A stretch of DNA of 64,000 nucleotides from Colocasia esculenta (taxonomy: Eukaryota; Streptophyta; Magnoliopsida; Alismatales; Araceae): assembly GCA_014218235.1 (NCBI GenBank), contig CM024753.1, positions 186,038,348 to 186,102,347 of the forward strand, read 5' to 3'. Within the stretch, counting starts at the first letter, position 1. Every line of letters begins with the position of its first letter. The position numbers were made by a program, and so were the translations under genes. This document shows, in pieces, positions 1-11,213 of the stretch. The notes under the pieces were generated by a model. That model was given only the letters and a program-made list of their open reading frames with translations. It did not search any database and was not told where the DNA came from.

Positions 1-2479
1 TAAGGCACCGGGCAACAAACTCTGCCACGCCCCTCTTCATCCCTAGCCACCAGAAGGACCTCCTCAAGCAATGGTACATCTTGGTGGAGCCAGGATGAAC
101 AACATACCTCGATCTGTGAGCCTCTGACAAAATTGCCTGGCGCGCCTCCTTAGGAACGTACAAGCGGCCTCTGAATCTGACCTCGCTGTCCTCGACGAGC
201 TCAACATCTGGCATCTGCAAAATGTCCGCCAACTGAGGGTCTGCCTGCTGTGCCTGCAACACCTGTCTGAACACTGACGGTCGAAATGACAGACTGCTCA
301 CCACTGCACGGTCTCTGGTCCTTGACGGAATGAACACTCCCTGGGACAGCTCCTCAAACAACCTCCACTCTTTGACCATCAGCGAACTCAAGCGCACGCA
401 CCTACTCAAGGCATCGGCTACGATGTTAGCTCTTCCTGGGTGATAGGAGAGGGTTAGGTCATAGCCCTTCAGATACTCCATCCATCAGCGCTACCTCAAG
501 TTCAGATCCCTCTGGGTGAAGATATACTACAAACTCTGGTGATCGGTGAAGATCTGAAAAGCCTCGCCATACAGGTAGTGCCTCCACAACTTGAGAGCGA
601 ACACCACTGCTGCCAGCTCCAAGTCATGGGTGGGGTAGTTCTCCTCATGCTTCTTGAGCTGCCGAGAAGCATAGGCAACAACCCCACCGTGCTGCATCAG
701 CACGGCACCCAAACCTGACCTCGACGCATCGGTATAGACCACAAAACCTCCGCTGCCCGATGGCAAGACTAACACAGGCGCTGAAGTCAACCTAGTCTTC
801 AGCTCTTGAAAACTCTGCTCACAGTCCTCTGACCAAACAAACCTGACATCCTGCCTAGTCAACCTGGTCAACGGCGCTGCTAACTTGGCAAAATCCTGAA
901 TGAACCTCCGGTAGTAACCGGACAAACCCAGAAAACTACAGACCTCTGACACCGATGTGGGCTGCTCCCATGACAACACAGCCTCCACCTTGGCTGGGTC
1001 CACTGCCACACCAGAACCTGAGATCACGTGCCCGAGAAAGTGCACCTCCCTCAGCCAAAATTCGCACTTGTCGAACTTGGCATAAAGGCAGTGACTCCGC
1101 AGGGTCTCCAACACGATCCTCAGGTGCTCCTCGTGCTCCTCTTCAGAAGCCGAGTAGACCAAAATATCATTAACAAAAACAACCACAAAATGATCTAGGT
1201 ACTCACTGAACACCCTATGCATCAGATCCATGAACGCTGTGGGTGCGTTTGTCAGCCCAAATGGCATTACGACGAACTCAAAGTGACCGTACCTGGAACG
1301 GAAAGCCGTCAAACCGACATCTGACTCTCTTATCCGCATCTGATAGTACCCGGATCTCAAGTCAATCTTCGAGAAAACTCGGGCCGACTGCAACTGGTCA
1401 AACAAATCATCGATCCTCGGCAACGGGTACCTGTTCTTCACAGTAACCTGGTTCAACTATCGATAATCGATGCACAAATGAAGACTGCCATCCTTCTTTC
1501 TCACAAACAAAATAGGCGCGCCCCACGGCGAACGACTCGGGCGAATGAAGCCCAGCTCAAGAAGCTCCTGCAACTGGCGCTTCAACTCACGCAGCTCCGC
1601 CGGGGCCATCCGGTAGGGTGCCTTGGATAAAGGCATCGTACCAGGCAAAAGCTCGATGGAGAACTCTACCTCCCGCTCAGGCGGCAAACCAGGTAGATCC
1701 TCCGGGAAGACGTCGGAGAACTCAGAAACAACCGGCAAGTCAAAAACTGAAGGTCCGCTAGGCTCCAAAGAACAAACCGAAGCAAGGTACGACACACAGC
1801 CATCACGGATCAAACGACGAGCTCTACACATGGAAATAAATGGCCGACGGGTAGACTGGATACCTCGAAAGCAGAGGACAGGCTCTCCAGGTATCCTAAA
1901 CCGAACGGTCTTCCGCTGGCAATCAACAATGGCTGAGTGAGCCTCCAACCAGTCCATACCCAGGATGACGTCAAAGTCGCAAAGCTGCAGTGCGTACAAC
2001 CTGGCCGGCAACTGGTGCCCCTCAACCTCGACTGCCACACCCTCCAGGTAACCAAAGGAACACATATAGTCACCAGATGGGAGGTCGACCATCACATCAA
2101 ACTGCCTCTCAGGAGCGTGACAAGCAAGGGACTCATAGAATTCCTCGGAAGCAAAACACAAAGAAGCACTGGGGTCGACCAAAACACGAGCAGCTCTGCC
2201 AAGGATAGGTAGAGTACCTATAACAAGGTTTGACGCCTCTGTTCGCTCCCGGGTGAGCGCCATCACGCGACCACAACCACGCCCATGCTGCTGCACCTGC
2301 TGGGGCTGCTGCGGCGGCTGAGGATGAGGGTACTGCTGCTGCTGCTGGTATGACTGGTACTGCTGCGATTGCGGAAACTACTGAGCCTGATGCTACCCTC
2401 GTTGCTGCTGACGCGGTGCCTGCTGCTGAGGAGGGTACTGGTACTGAGGTGGCTGCTGAGCGTACTGAACTGGCTGCTG
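1..2479 (-). pseudogene. Element A pol: protease, reverse transcriptase, RNase H, start of integrase (partial)
   Basis: In the same frame as gag: an aspartic protease (expected D-x-G triad degraded to VDPSAS near 2170), a linker, then RT with the fingers region ending LHLCIDYR and a stop at 1457-1459. RT resumes to 527 with LRSGYYQM, MPFGLTNAPTAF and an active-site box that reads FVNDILVY, so the first catalytic Asp is Asn (codon 1169-1171). RNase H begins with VVYTDAS and includes TDHQSL before another TAG. Further left the minus strand still resembles the RNase H/integrase linker and the integrase zinc-binding start. The window edge truncates it. Nearly all lesions are C-to-T or G-to-A on the coding strand. 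Confidence 0.85.
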
Positions 2480-3598
2480 CTACTGCGGGACTTGCCCCAT
2501 GGGGCAATCCCTCCTGAAGTGTCCTGGTAAGCCACAAGTGTAGCACACTGGCTCCTGACCGCCCTGCTCAGCTCCCTGGACAATTGACTGCTCTACAAAC
2601 CTGGACTGGCACTTCTGCTGCCGGCTCCGATCGCCCCCGCGAGTAGACATCTTCCTAAACTGTGAGCGAATCCTGGCGCTGCCGGAACTGCCCGAGCTGG
2701 AGGAAGAGGAAGTTGCACTACCGCGGCTGCCTGTCAGACGCTGGTAAGGCGAGGACCTAGAAGAGGCTCCTCCCTGCTGCTGCTGTTGAGGCTGCCAGGT
2801 CTCTCTGTCCAAGGCGGTGGCCTTCGCCACAGCCTCTCCCAAGGTGGTACACATGTGTGTCGTCACACCCCACCTCAGGTCTGGTCTCAGTCTTGCTATG
2901 AACCTCTCTGCACATGCCTGATTGCTACCTACGACATGAGGCACATACCTCAACAACCGGACAAACCTCTGGTGGTACTGCGAAACTGTGAGGTCGTCCT
3001 GAACCAGTACGTGGAACTGGTCCCGACTTTCACGTCGAGCGTAGTCGGGGAAGTACTCACCGTGGAAGACCTCCGAAAACTGCTGCCAAGTGATGTGATC
3101 CAACCTCTGCCCCTGGAAGTGCGTCTGCCTCTGAACTCTCCACCACTCATGGGCTTCCCCCTTGAGCTGGTACACTGCCAGTCGAACCTGGTCCTCCTCA
3201 GCGCACTCCATCGTCTCGAAGATGCGCTCTAACTCATGGGTCCAGCTCTCTGCCTTGTCTGGATCATACTCACCGTGGAACATCGGTGGCCGAAGGCGCA
3301 GGAACCTCTCAAGGAGAGCGGTCCTGTCCTCCGTAACTGACGTCCTCCACCGCTCGGCCCGGGTACTCCCAGTGCCCGACCGCTGCTGACGCTCTGGCTG
3401 CTCCACCTCTGGCTCTACCTGCTGCTCCGACACCACTGGAGGAGGTACCGAGAACTGAACACCTGCTACTGCAGCCAGAGGCTGTGCCACTGACTCGTCT
3501 GCTGACACCTCCTCCTGGACCTGCCCCTGCGCGGGCATTTCAGACTCATCCTGTTGCTCGATCAACTGTCTAGCCTGACTGCGCCTACGCGGAGCCAT
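2480..3598 (-). pseudogene. Element A gag
   Basis: The frame encodes 372 residues from a good ATG at 3598. After a basic, glutamine-rich N terminus comes a retrotransposon capsid domain (roughly residues 95-240, containing the EWWR and FHGEYFPDYAR stretches) and a CCHC zinc knuckle CYTCGLPGHFRRDC near residues 353-366. Gag forms the cytoplasmic virus-like particle and the knuckle binds element RNA. The frame stops with TAG at 2480-2482 inside a glutamine-rich linker. The same frame continues into protease with two further TAG codons (near 2380 and 2395), each one transition from a Gln codon, so gag and pol were probably one polyprotein. Recognition is firm; function is lost. Confidence 0.85.
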
Positions 3599-3721
3599 GT
3601 CCTACATGACACACAACCAACAAGGGTTAATAATACCACTCGGGCGGCTAGCAGTGTACTTGTACTACCGTTGGGACTTCCTGTTGTAGTTTAAATCCAT
3701 TACAAGTCCTATCAGACTCTA

Positions 3722-3733
3722 GCTCTGATACCA
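3722..3733 (-). other. Element A primer-binding site
   Basis: The minus strand reads TGGTATCAGAGC two bases inside the LTR end. It is complementary to the 3' end of initiator methionine tRNA, the usual primer for these elements. It fixes the LTR boundary at 3736. Confidence 0.9.
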
Positions 3734-3735
3734 AC

Positions 3736-6058
3736 TGTAACGGCCTGAGAACCCGACCCTCGGCCCACGCCGAGGACCCAATTTTCGCAGTCGCCGCCCA
3801 TGGATCCAGGGACTCGGAAGGGCTATAATCTATGTCTAACAGGATATGTAACGGAAGTAAACGTCAACTGCTAAACTAGAAGCATACAAGCGAAAACAGA
3901 AAGAGAGCGAGACCGCTGCGTACCGCTCTAAGTACAGTCCCAACGCACGCACGCTAGTACAAGTAAAAGGCAGGGGAAGAACAAGTCCCTTAGGGGCATA
4001 CCCCGAGGGTGACGTACACTAAAGAAAAGGGGAACCACTGCTAGCTACGGGAACTCTGACTACCACCCCGTCTCCTCCGCCCGGCGCGCGCCCTGCCGCT
4101 GTTGAGAAGTCTCACCTGGGAAAAGGAGGGATGAGCTTCACAACAGAAGCTCAGTAGGGACTACCAATCTCCTACTGGCTCTAAATAGGCAAGAGAATAT
4201 AAATATCAAATGAATGACAACAGTTTATATCTTCTACCTATAACGGAAATGCAGATGCGAAACTACAACTAGCACGGTACGGAAGGTACACACGGTCGGA
4301 AACTCCGTACGACTGCTCATCATAACCACCACACGGCTAGTAAACACAGACGGAAGGAACTCTGCCTGGACAAGGAACACTAGCTACAGGAACACTACCA
4401 CTAGTCACGGTCAGGTGCGTCCACCGACGTCTTATCCTCGACCCGGGTCCTGACCCTCACGTCTCGTCAGAGCAAGGTAGGACACAAGTAACACAACAGT
4501 AACCGCCGTAGTCTGGCCGGACTATGGTCCCACGCCTGACCTCCCCAAGTGGTTCTGGGGCCGCAAGGAGCGAGGCAGTGAGAAGAAGGATTGGCTGGCC
4601 TGTGCAGGGTAGAACTCCTAACTATCCTCGGCATCCCAGACCACCCACGAGAGCTCTGCAAGTGACTCACACGCCACTGTCCTAACCACCATTTTCTCCT
4701 AAGCTCCAGAGTCCGCCTGGTGGTTGCCAACTCGAGCACACTCGTAGCCCGATGTACTCCCTCAATAGGCTCCCGAGGATGGGGGTCCCAGGCAACGGTA
4801 ACAACCTCTCACACGGGACAAGCCCTCAAGTGCCGAGCACCGGGCAAAGGACTAGTGTAGACCGCACTAGGGAACTAGCACAGGTGCCACGGGTACAGTA
4901 AAAGGAACGGAAACGGCGAAGACCAGGAACCTGTCTCATGGTTGGGGTCGCGATGTAGCGGGCTGTCGCGATCTTGTCGCGACACCCAACATGGTCGCGA
5001 CACTGTCGACCAAGTCGCGACATACCTGGGCGCCGCGACAATGTTGCGGCGGCCTCGCCGGCCGCGACATCATCGCGACCCCACGATAGGTCGCGTCTTC
5101 AGTTGAAGGGCGTTCCGGAATCACCTCTTCTGGGAATCACCCCAAAATGCGGTGCAACCAAACCATTGGGGGGAGGGGAGCATGCTCAATATGTATTTAA
5201 AGCTTTAAATCATCCAAACCACCCACAACCCCACGAAAACATGGATCTACACTCGAAGGGAAATCTCACTCAACCTCGAGCATGGAGTCCTCACACTCCC
5301 AAACCCCAAACCACAGAGAAACCATGCTTTAGAGGGGGAAGGGAGCATGCTTAGGGCGAGAGGATCATGGGTCCCTACCTCCACGTGAAGAACCACCCCG
5401 CTGGGGCCTTCTCGTAGGAAAGAACGCCTCCTCCCCGCACCAGACAACCCGAGCATGCGCCCTGCACGAACGGCACGTCCACGCCTCAGCACGAGCACCA
5501 CGAGCAAGGAGAAACACCGAGAAACCACAAGAGAGCTGGAGAGGGAGAAGAAAAGGTAAAAGGGGCGAGAGAGGGAAATGGGGCGCGCCTTCGGTTTTGA
5601 ACCGATGGCCCCCAGAACGCGACGTAGCGGCCAGGCACGACAATGACACTGTCGCAACGCCTATAAGCATCGCGACTATGTCGTGACCGCCCGCCAAGGC
5701 GCGACACCAAAAGTACGGTCAAACCTTGAAGAGCGGAAAAGCAAACGTGACAGCCTGGCAGGTCGCGTCAACGCTGTACGAACCTGCCATCCGACACGAC
5801 TGTTCTGACAGATAGGATAGCGGTCAAGTCCTGTCAGAACACAGTCGCGACAACTAGGGGTGACGCGACAAGGGCGCGATGCTCATCCCCGTCGCGACAC
5901 GAACTGCCAATCCTGTCACGGCAGGGCGCTCTGGCGCGACCATGTCGCGGCCATGGCGCCTATCGCGACCTTGGGGGTCGGGTCTGCACCCCAAGGGGGT
6001 CGGGTCTGCTAATAATCGATTGACTGCCAGTCGATTGATTATTAGACAGACACGACCC
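3736..6058 (-). repeat. Element A 5' LTR, tRNA-proximal part
   Basis: The LTR begins (plus-strand view) TGTAACGGCC next to the primer-binding site and runs to the insertion point of B. The last ~130 bases resemble the end of element C's LTR (shared blocks around ACTTCCGTTACATATC, CCATGGGCGGCG and GGTCGGGTTCTCAG), so A and C are relatives. From about 4950 to 5980 it is packed with GTCGCGAC-type palindromes. Parts of 5040-5860 resemble 13000-13570, indicating an internal duplication. The small open frames here look like chance. Confidence 0.8.
6054..6058. repeat. Element B target-site duplication, left copy
   Basis: GACCC here and again at 12625-12629, directly outside the two LTRs of element B. 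Confidence 0.9.
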
Positions 6059-7495
6059 TGTTGGGTTCTCATGTGGGAGAATGTTGGGTTTACATGAGAA
6101 TGTTAAGTTGACATGATGGTATGTTTATTTTTGATGATGAGATTTCATGAACAATACAAATTGATGTTTGTGTATATGTGAAACATAATGAGAATGCTAA
6201 GTCAAGCAAATGTTAATCAAGAAAAGCAAATGCTAATCAAGAAAAACATGTTTAACTAGTTCATTTAAATGTTCATTATATCTCACTAATAATGTTCTTA
6301 AATGTAGGTGAGATTCCATGCAAGACAAAGCCCAAAATCCAAGTGCAAAAGAACAAGACAAGCTACTGGAATAGTGCCCTGTCAACAGGTGAATAGTGCC
6401 CTGTCAACAAGTGAATAGTGCCCTGTCGACAGCAACACTGCCTTGTCGACAGCACCCCTGTCGACAGCAAAACTACCCTGTCGATAGATACACACAGAAA
6501 TCTATTTCCAGAAAGCCCAGTCTTCTGGATCTTGCAACACTATCTGTTCCTGTCGACAGCAGCAAGTCGGCTGTCGACAGACGGAGTTTTGGGAAGATTT
6601 AATGGCCGGGATATGATCTATATTTTGGTGTTTCCTTTTAGCATGACTCTCTATGCTTGGACACCACTATATATGGATCATATGAGGCTATTTTCGCAGC
6701 AAGGAGCCTCCACACAAAAAACCCTAAGCCAAGAACAAGAAGAAGAAGGTTCCCCTGTTCTCTGCTTCAACTCTCTGTTCTGCTCAAGGAAGATCCATCT
6801 CACGAGAGGAGTTGAAGTCAGTTTGTCCACGAATCAAGCTTCATCTACATCGTCTGATCATCATCACCATGAAGCTTGGAGTTCTTCTGGATGACCACAC
6901 GAAGAGTTCTTCATCTCCGGATTTGTTCTACAACTCAGAACTCTTCTTTCTTTCTACCTTCATATATCTGTGTGTGTGTGTACTGATTGGAGGTCAGTAC
7001 GTGGTGTTTGTGGAAGTGTGTGTGGTTTGTGATTTGTACAAGGGTTGTGCACAGATCATAGTGTGTGGTGTCTTGGTCAGATCAAGGTTAGAGGATCTGA
7101 TCTGTTGTGAACCTGATCTAGCGTGTGTGTGTGTGTGTGTGTGGTTGAGCCGTTGTGCTCGTGTGTGTGTGTTGTACTCAATTGTTGAGTAGTGTGTCCT
7201 CACTGTGTGGGGGGTGGACGTAGGAGTCACGTGGTGTGATCTCCGAACCACCTAAAAATCCCTTGTGCACTGTGGTTTGACTTGTGGTTTGCATTGTGTT
7301 GTGCTAGATGCATGCATAGGGATTTCGTCTACACACTACTTATTGATTTATTCACACATGTTGAATCAGATCAAAGGGGTTTTAATTGAGTAGATCTATT
7401 AATCCGAAGTAGTTTTTAAATTGCTTAAGTTTCCGCTGTAAATCTATTCAACCCCCCCTTCTAGCTTTGCCATAACCGAATATCCGATCCTAACA
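6059..7495 (+). repeat. Element B 5' LTR
   Basis: 1437 bases, TG...CA. It has a cluster of CTGTCGACAG palindromes at 6423-6580, a TATA-like CTATATATGG near 6668, and a GT microsatellite near 7120-7180. It aligns closely with 11214-12624; the most obvious length difference is a duplicated GTGAATAGTGCCCTGTC-type unit near 6380-6420 in this copy. Open frames within the LTR (for example 6418-6894) are repeated in the other LTR and are not proteins. Confidence 0.9.
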
Positions 7496-7593
7496 ATTGA
7501 TATTAGAGAAGGTTCTTTGTTTATCGGTACTGATTTGGCAGATCTATTTTTGTGCACTTAATTGCTCTGATTCCTAACAATTGGTATCAGAGC
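7496..7593 (+). other. Element B primer-binding region, tandemly duplicated
   Basis: Just after the LTR is a decayed primer site ATTGATATTAGAGAAG (7496-7511). A better one, TGGTATCAGAGC (7582-7593, initiator-Met tRNA complement), lies 84 bases downstream and is also preceded by CCTAACA, the LTR terminus. An ~84-bp unit including the LTR end and primer site is therefore duplicated (7491-7574 and 7575-7658). Confidence 0.8.
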
Positions 7594-7731
7594 GGGTTTT
7601 CTGTTCATTGATTGTGATTTGGCATATCTGTTTATGTGTGCTTAATTGCTCTGATCGAGCTTATAATTGATTCTGAACTGATCTGATTACTTTAGTTGTT
7701 GGTTTATTCATCTACAACATACTCAGAAATA

Positions 7732-9186
7732 TGTCTGAGTTGTCGAGTATCATAAATAGACCAATGATTATTGAGTTTGATAACATGTTGATAAAATGCA
7801 GGTCTCCTCTATGAAAACATGCAAGTCTAGAAAGAGAAGAGAAGAAAAATGCTACATGGCTCATGGAAGCTCAAGAGGCTCTTCTCGTTCAGACGACTCT
7901 AGAGGATCACATATGTCAAAGGTGTCAAGAAATTATCTAGAATCAGGTAAATCAAATTTAGATCCATTTGATGCATCAATATCCAATTCTGATTCAGAGA
8001 ATGATATATCTTATGATGAATTGATAGAATGCTATGAGCACATGTGCAAACAATTTAAAATTGTTAAACATCAAAACAAGAAGCTAAAAGAAAATCTGGA
8101 AAAGAATGAAATGATAATTGATAATGCTCAAGCATTCTATGAAGAAAATGAAAAATTGAAAATGGAGAATGAAAAATTGGAAAATGAAGTCAAAAACTAT
8201 GAAATCAAGTTTTCTAAGTTGAAAGAAGATCATGATCAGGTTGAATATGAAAATGTTGATTTGAAAAATGAAAATGAAAAATTGATTGATCATAATGAGA
8301 ATCTCAAATTTGATAATGATCAATTGAACAAACAAATCTCCAACATGGCTCATGATCACCAAATAAAAGAAAATTGCAATCAACTGTTTGAGGAGAATAA
8401 TCATCTGAAAAAGAAGATTGAAGGCTTGTATCATAACAGACCATTAAATGATGAATGGAACAATGCTAAGCAGAAAATTGCTGACTTGGAAAATCAAATT
8501 GTTCGAAATGAAATTGAAAAGAACAAAATACAAAATGGTCTGGATGTCATGAAAAGCCAACTTCTAACTTCTGAAAAAGAAATTGTTGCATTGAAAACTG
8601 AAAAGAAAAAATTGAACAAAAAGGCTCCAAATAGGAAGAATCATGTTTCAATTGAAAATCCGAAAAAGGAAGTGAAAAAGAAAGCAGGATTGTACAAGGT
8701 TTCAACTCCTCCAACAGCTCAAAAAGCTTCAAGGCAATCTCCAACTCCACATCATGCCAAGAGATACCAAAGGGTACCACCTCCTTCTTCTCAACCCAAG
8801 GGTGATCAAAGGTACTCTAAAGGATATCAGAGATTCCAGCAAATGCAATCACACTATGGTAAGCTCCAGGTAAATGCTCAACCGTTTGCTACAAATGCAA
8901 TAAACTTGGTCATCTTGCTAAATTCTGCTGGAAGAAAAATCAACACTCTCATAAAAATCATGATGTTGTGCATGCTTCAAAGCTCCATAATAATCCATGT
9001 GTTCATACACACAAGGATAAACATGTTTATAAAGATCAGAAATTCCATGTATCTATGAATAGGAAAACTGCACAAAACAACAGAAATCCAAAAATCAAAT
9101 CACTTTGGATTTTAAAATCTTTGTTATATCCTAACATTAATGTCGTTGCAGGACCCAAGCAAGTGTGGGTCCCAAAACAAGCTTGA
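7732..9186 (+). pseudogene. Element B gag (broken)
   Basis: The natural start is probably ATG at 7732 (MSELSSII...), a frame that stops after about 27 codons. An overlapping frame from 7796 then runs to ~8870, so most of the usual N-terminal gag domain is missing. That frame is a long Asn/Lys/Glu-rich coiled coil (roughly residues 80-265 of the 7796 frame; heptad-like ENEKLKMENEKLENE). After a frameshift near 8870 another frame supplies the zinc knuckle CYKCNKLGHLAKFC (about 8889-8930) and runs to a stop at 9184-9186 after GPKQVWVPKQA. Gag would package element RNA. No pol follows, so the element depends on enzymes from elsewhere. Confidence 0.75.
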
Positions 9187-11213
9187 TCAGCAAGCTGAGA
9201 TGTCTTGCAGCCAAAAATTAGAAATGAATTCATGCCATTGGCTGTGCAAGGCAAGAAATGATGGAGAACAAAGGTAAATTGTTTTTTGTTGGACTATGAT
9301 TGAAGACTGTTCAGGTAAAATCTCCTTATCACTTCATATTTGAACTGCTGAAATTGAAATAGATTCTTACCTTTATCTGAGCAATGCAAAATGTGCCTTA
9401 ATGCTACCCCACATGACAATGCCTCTTAGCAATTGGAATCATGCCATCTTACTTGCATAATTGTACACATGACCTATTGGTATATCAAATGATGACACGT
9501 GGAAAAATAAGTTATGCTTGTTTGGAAACTATCATTATGCATGAGTAAAATACTCCGCCAAGTACCAAAAGTCATGTAATGCATAAGGCTAGTTGTGTGC
9601 TTAATAGCGTGTGAATTGCTTGATATATTTTCTATGCATGTGTTATGGGGGAGTAAGTTTGAAAATGCTCATGAATGCTCATGAAATTTGTGTGCAACTG
9701 CTTGTGATGAATGTGTAAATCATGATTGAATTGCTTGAATGTTATCTCATCATATGCACACTCTATGGGGGAGTATGTTTAAGGCTAGGTGAGTGAAATT
9801 CATAAGGGATACCCTTCATATTCAATGTGTACTTATCCCTCAATCGTATGGTTCAAATCACTCTCAATTCAAAGCCTTAAAGCTGAAGTTTCAAAGCCCC
9901 TGTCGACAGCCCCCAACAGCCTGTCGACAGAAAAGCCTTCACAGAACCAGAAAATTGCACCCTGTGTGCATCTGTCGACAACCAATTCTTCATCTGTCGA
10001 CAGCCAAGCACAGTTCTTGACCTCCCAGAACCAAGTCCTTCAGGTCTGAGTGCATCTGTCGACAGGCACTCCCTTGCTGTCGACAGATACACATTTTAAT
10101 GACAAATCTTCATCTTTTCTAATCCTTCTTTATGAGTATGTTCATATTATTGATGCAAGGGGAGAATTTGGACTTAATATTCATTGCAATCTTTCATATT
10201 CACATGGTATCAAAGACATTGAATTAGTCACAATGATTTTGATATAATATTTTGTGCTTGAGTCTAGGTTGTGTCATCTAGAAAATATTGATCAAATCTA
10301 ATGATTTTAACCTAACTCACTTGAATGACTCCCTTGTGGATTATCATGTTTCTAAAATGGTTTGATAAGTAAGAAGGTTTTTGAACTTAATGTTTTACAT
10401 TAACCATTGACCTTAACTAATCATTGACCTTGATTGTTTAAAAAAAAAAAGGAGAAAAGCTACCTATTTCAAACACTCAAAAGTTCATAAAAAGTATTTG
10501 AAATGGGACAAAGGCAGAGCACTAATGAGTATCACTGAGTAACTGGGGACATGGGCATCACAAATGTTTGTCTTCGCGTCAAAAAGTCTTTTCATTATCT
10601 CTGCATAATGGTATGATGGTCACTCACACTGAGTAACTGGGGGTACAGGCATCCCTCATGTCTATCTTCACGTCAAAAGGTGAAAGTGATCCTAATTACT
10701 ACTTTTCCCACATTAACTTGACAAAAGAAATTGTTCAAATGCTTGAAATAGAGTGGAGCCTCCACGATTTAAATCAAGGGCAATGAGTTGTCAATTGTCA
10801 AATGTTTATGTGGACATTACCTTCCTTTACCAACTGAAAATCACCACTAAGGTATATGATTTTCTTTAATGGTTTTATTCAAGGGGTTATCTTACTTTCT
10901 TATGTTTTTGAACGATGTATCCTAAATGCTATAACTTGAGATTCCCAAAGTATTATCTCTTCACCATTGTAGAATTTTTACGTGTCTTAATACTAGTGTC
11001 TATGACATTTTGCAATGGGTATAAACCAGTTCTCAACCTTAAAATTCTAATTGAACACTCATTCCCCACTCATATCTTTCACAATTCAGTTATGTGGTCA
11101 CACAGTTCTTTGCTTCATTCTTATCCATTTGTGCTTGACCTATTTTTTTGAATGTTTCCAAAAGGGGGAGAAACATCAATTGTAAGTTTTGTTATCATCA
11201 AAAAGGGGGAGAA
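9187..11213 (+). other. Element B 3' noncoding region replacing pol
   Basis: About 2 kb of AT-rich DNA with no pol motifs. It contains four exact CTGTCGACAG palindromes and close variants between 9900 and 10086, matching those in the LTR. It also has several polypurine-tract-like GGGGGAG or GGGGAG blocks (near 9646, 9764, 10158 and 11163) before the true tract at 11200-11213. Two related segments begin ACTGAGTAACTGGGG at 10534 and 10628. Confidence 0.6.

Noticed and set aside
6423..6580. CTGTCGACAG repeats as a CRISPR-like array
   Set aside because: Repeats are 10-bp palindromes with irregular short spacers in a plant LTR; no cas genes, eukaryotic context.
6418..7192. Open frames inside element B's LTR (repeated at 11463-12239) as genes
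   Set aside because: They are duplicated because they lie in the LTR and include GT microsatellite and palindrome-array sequence.
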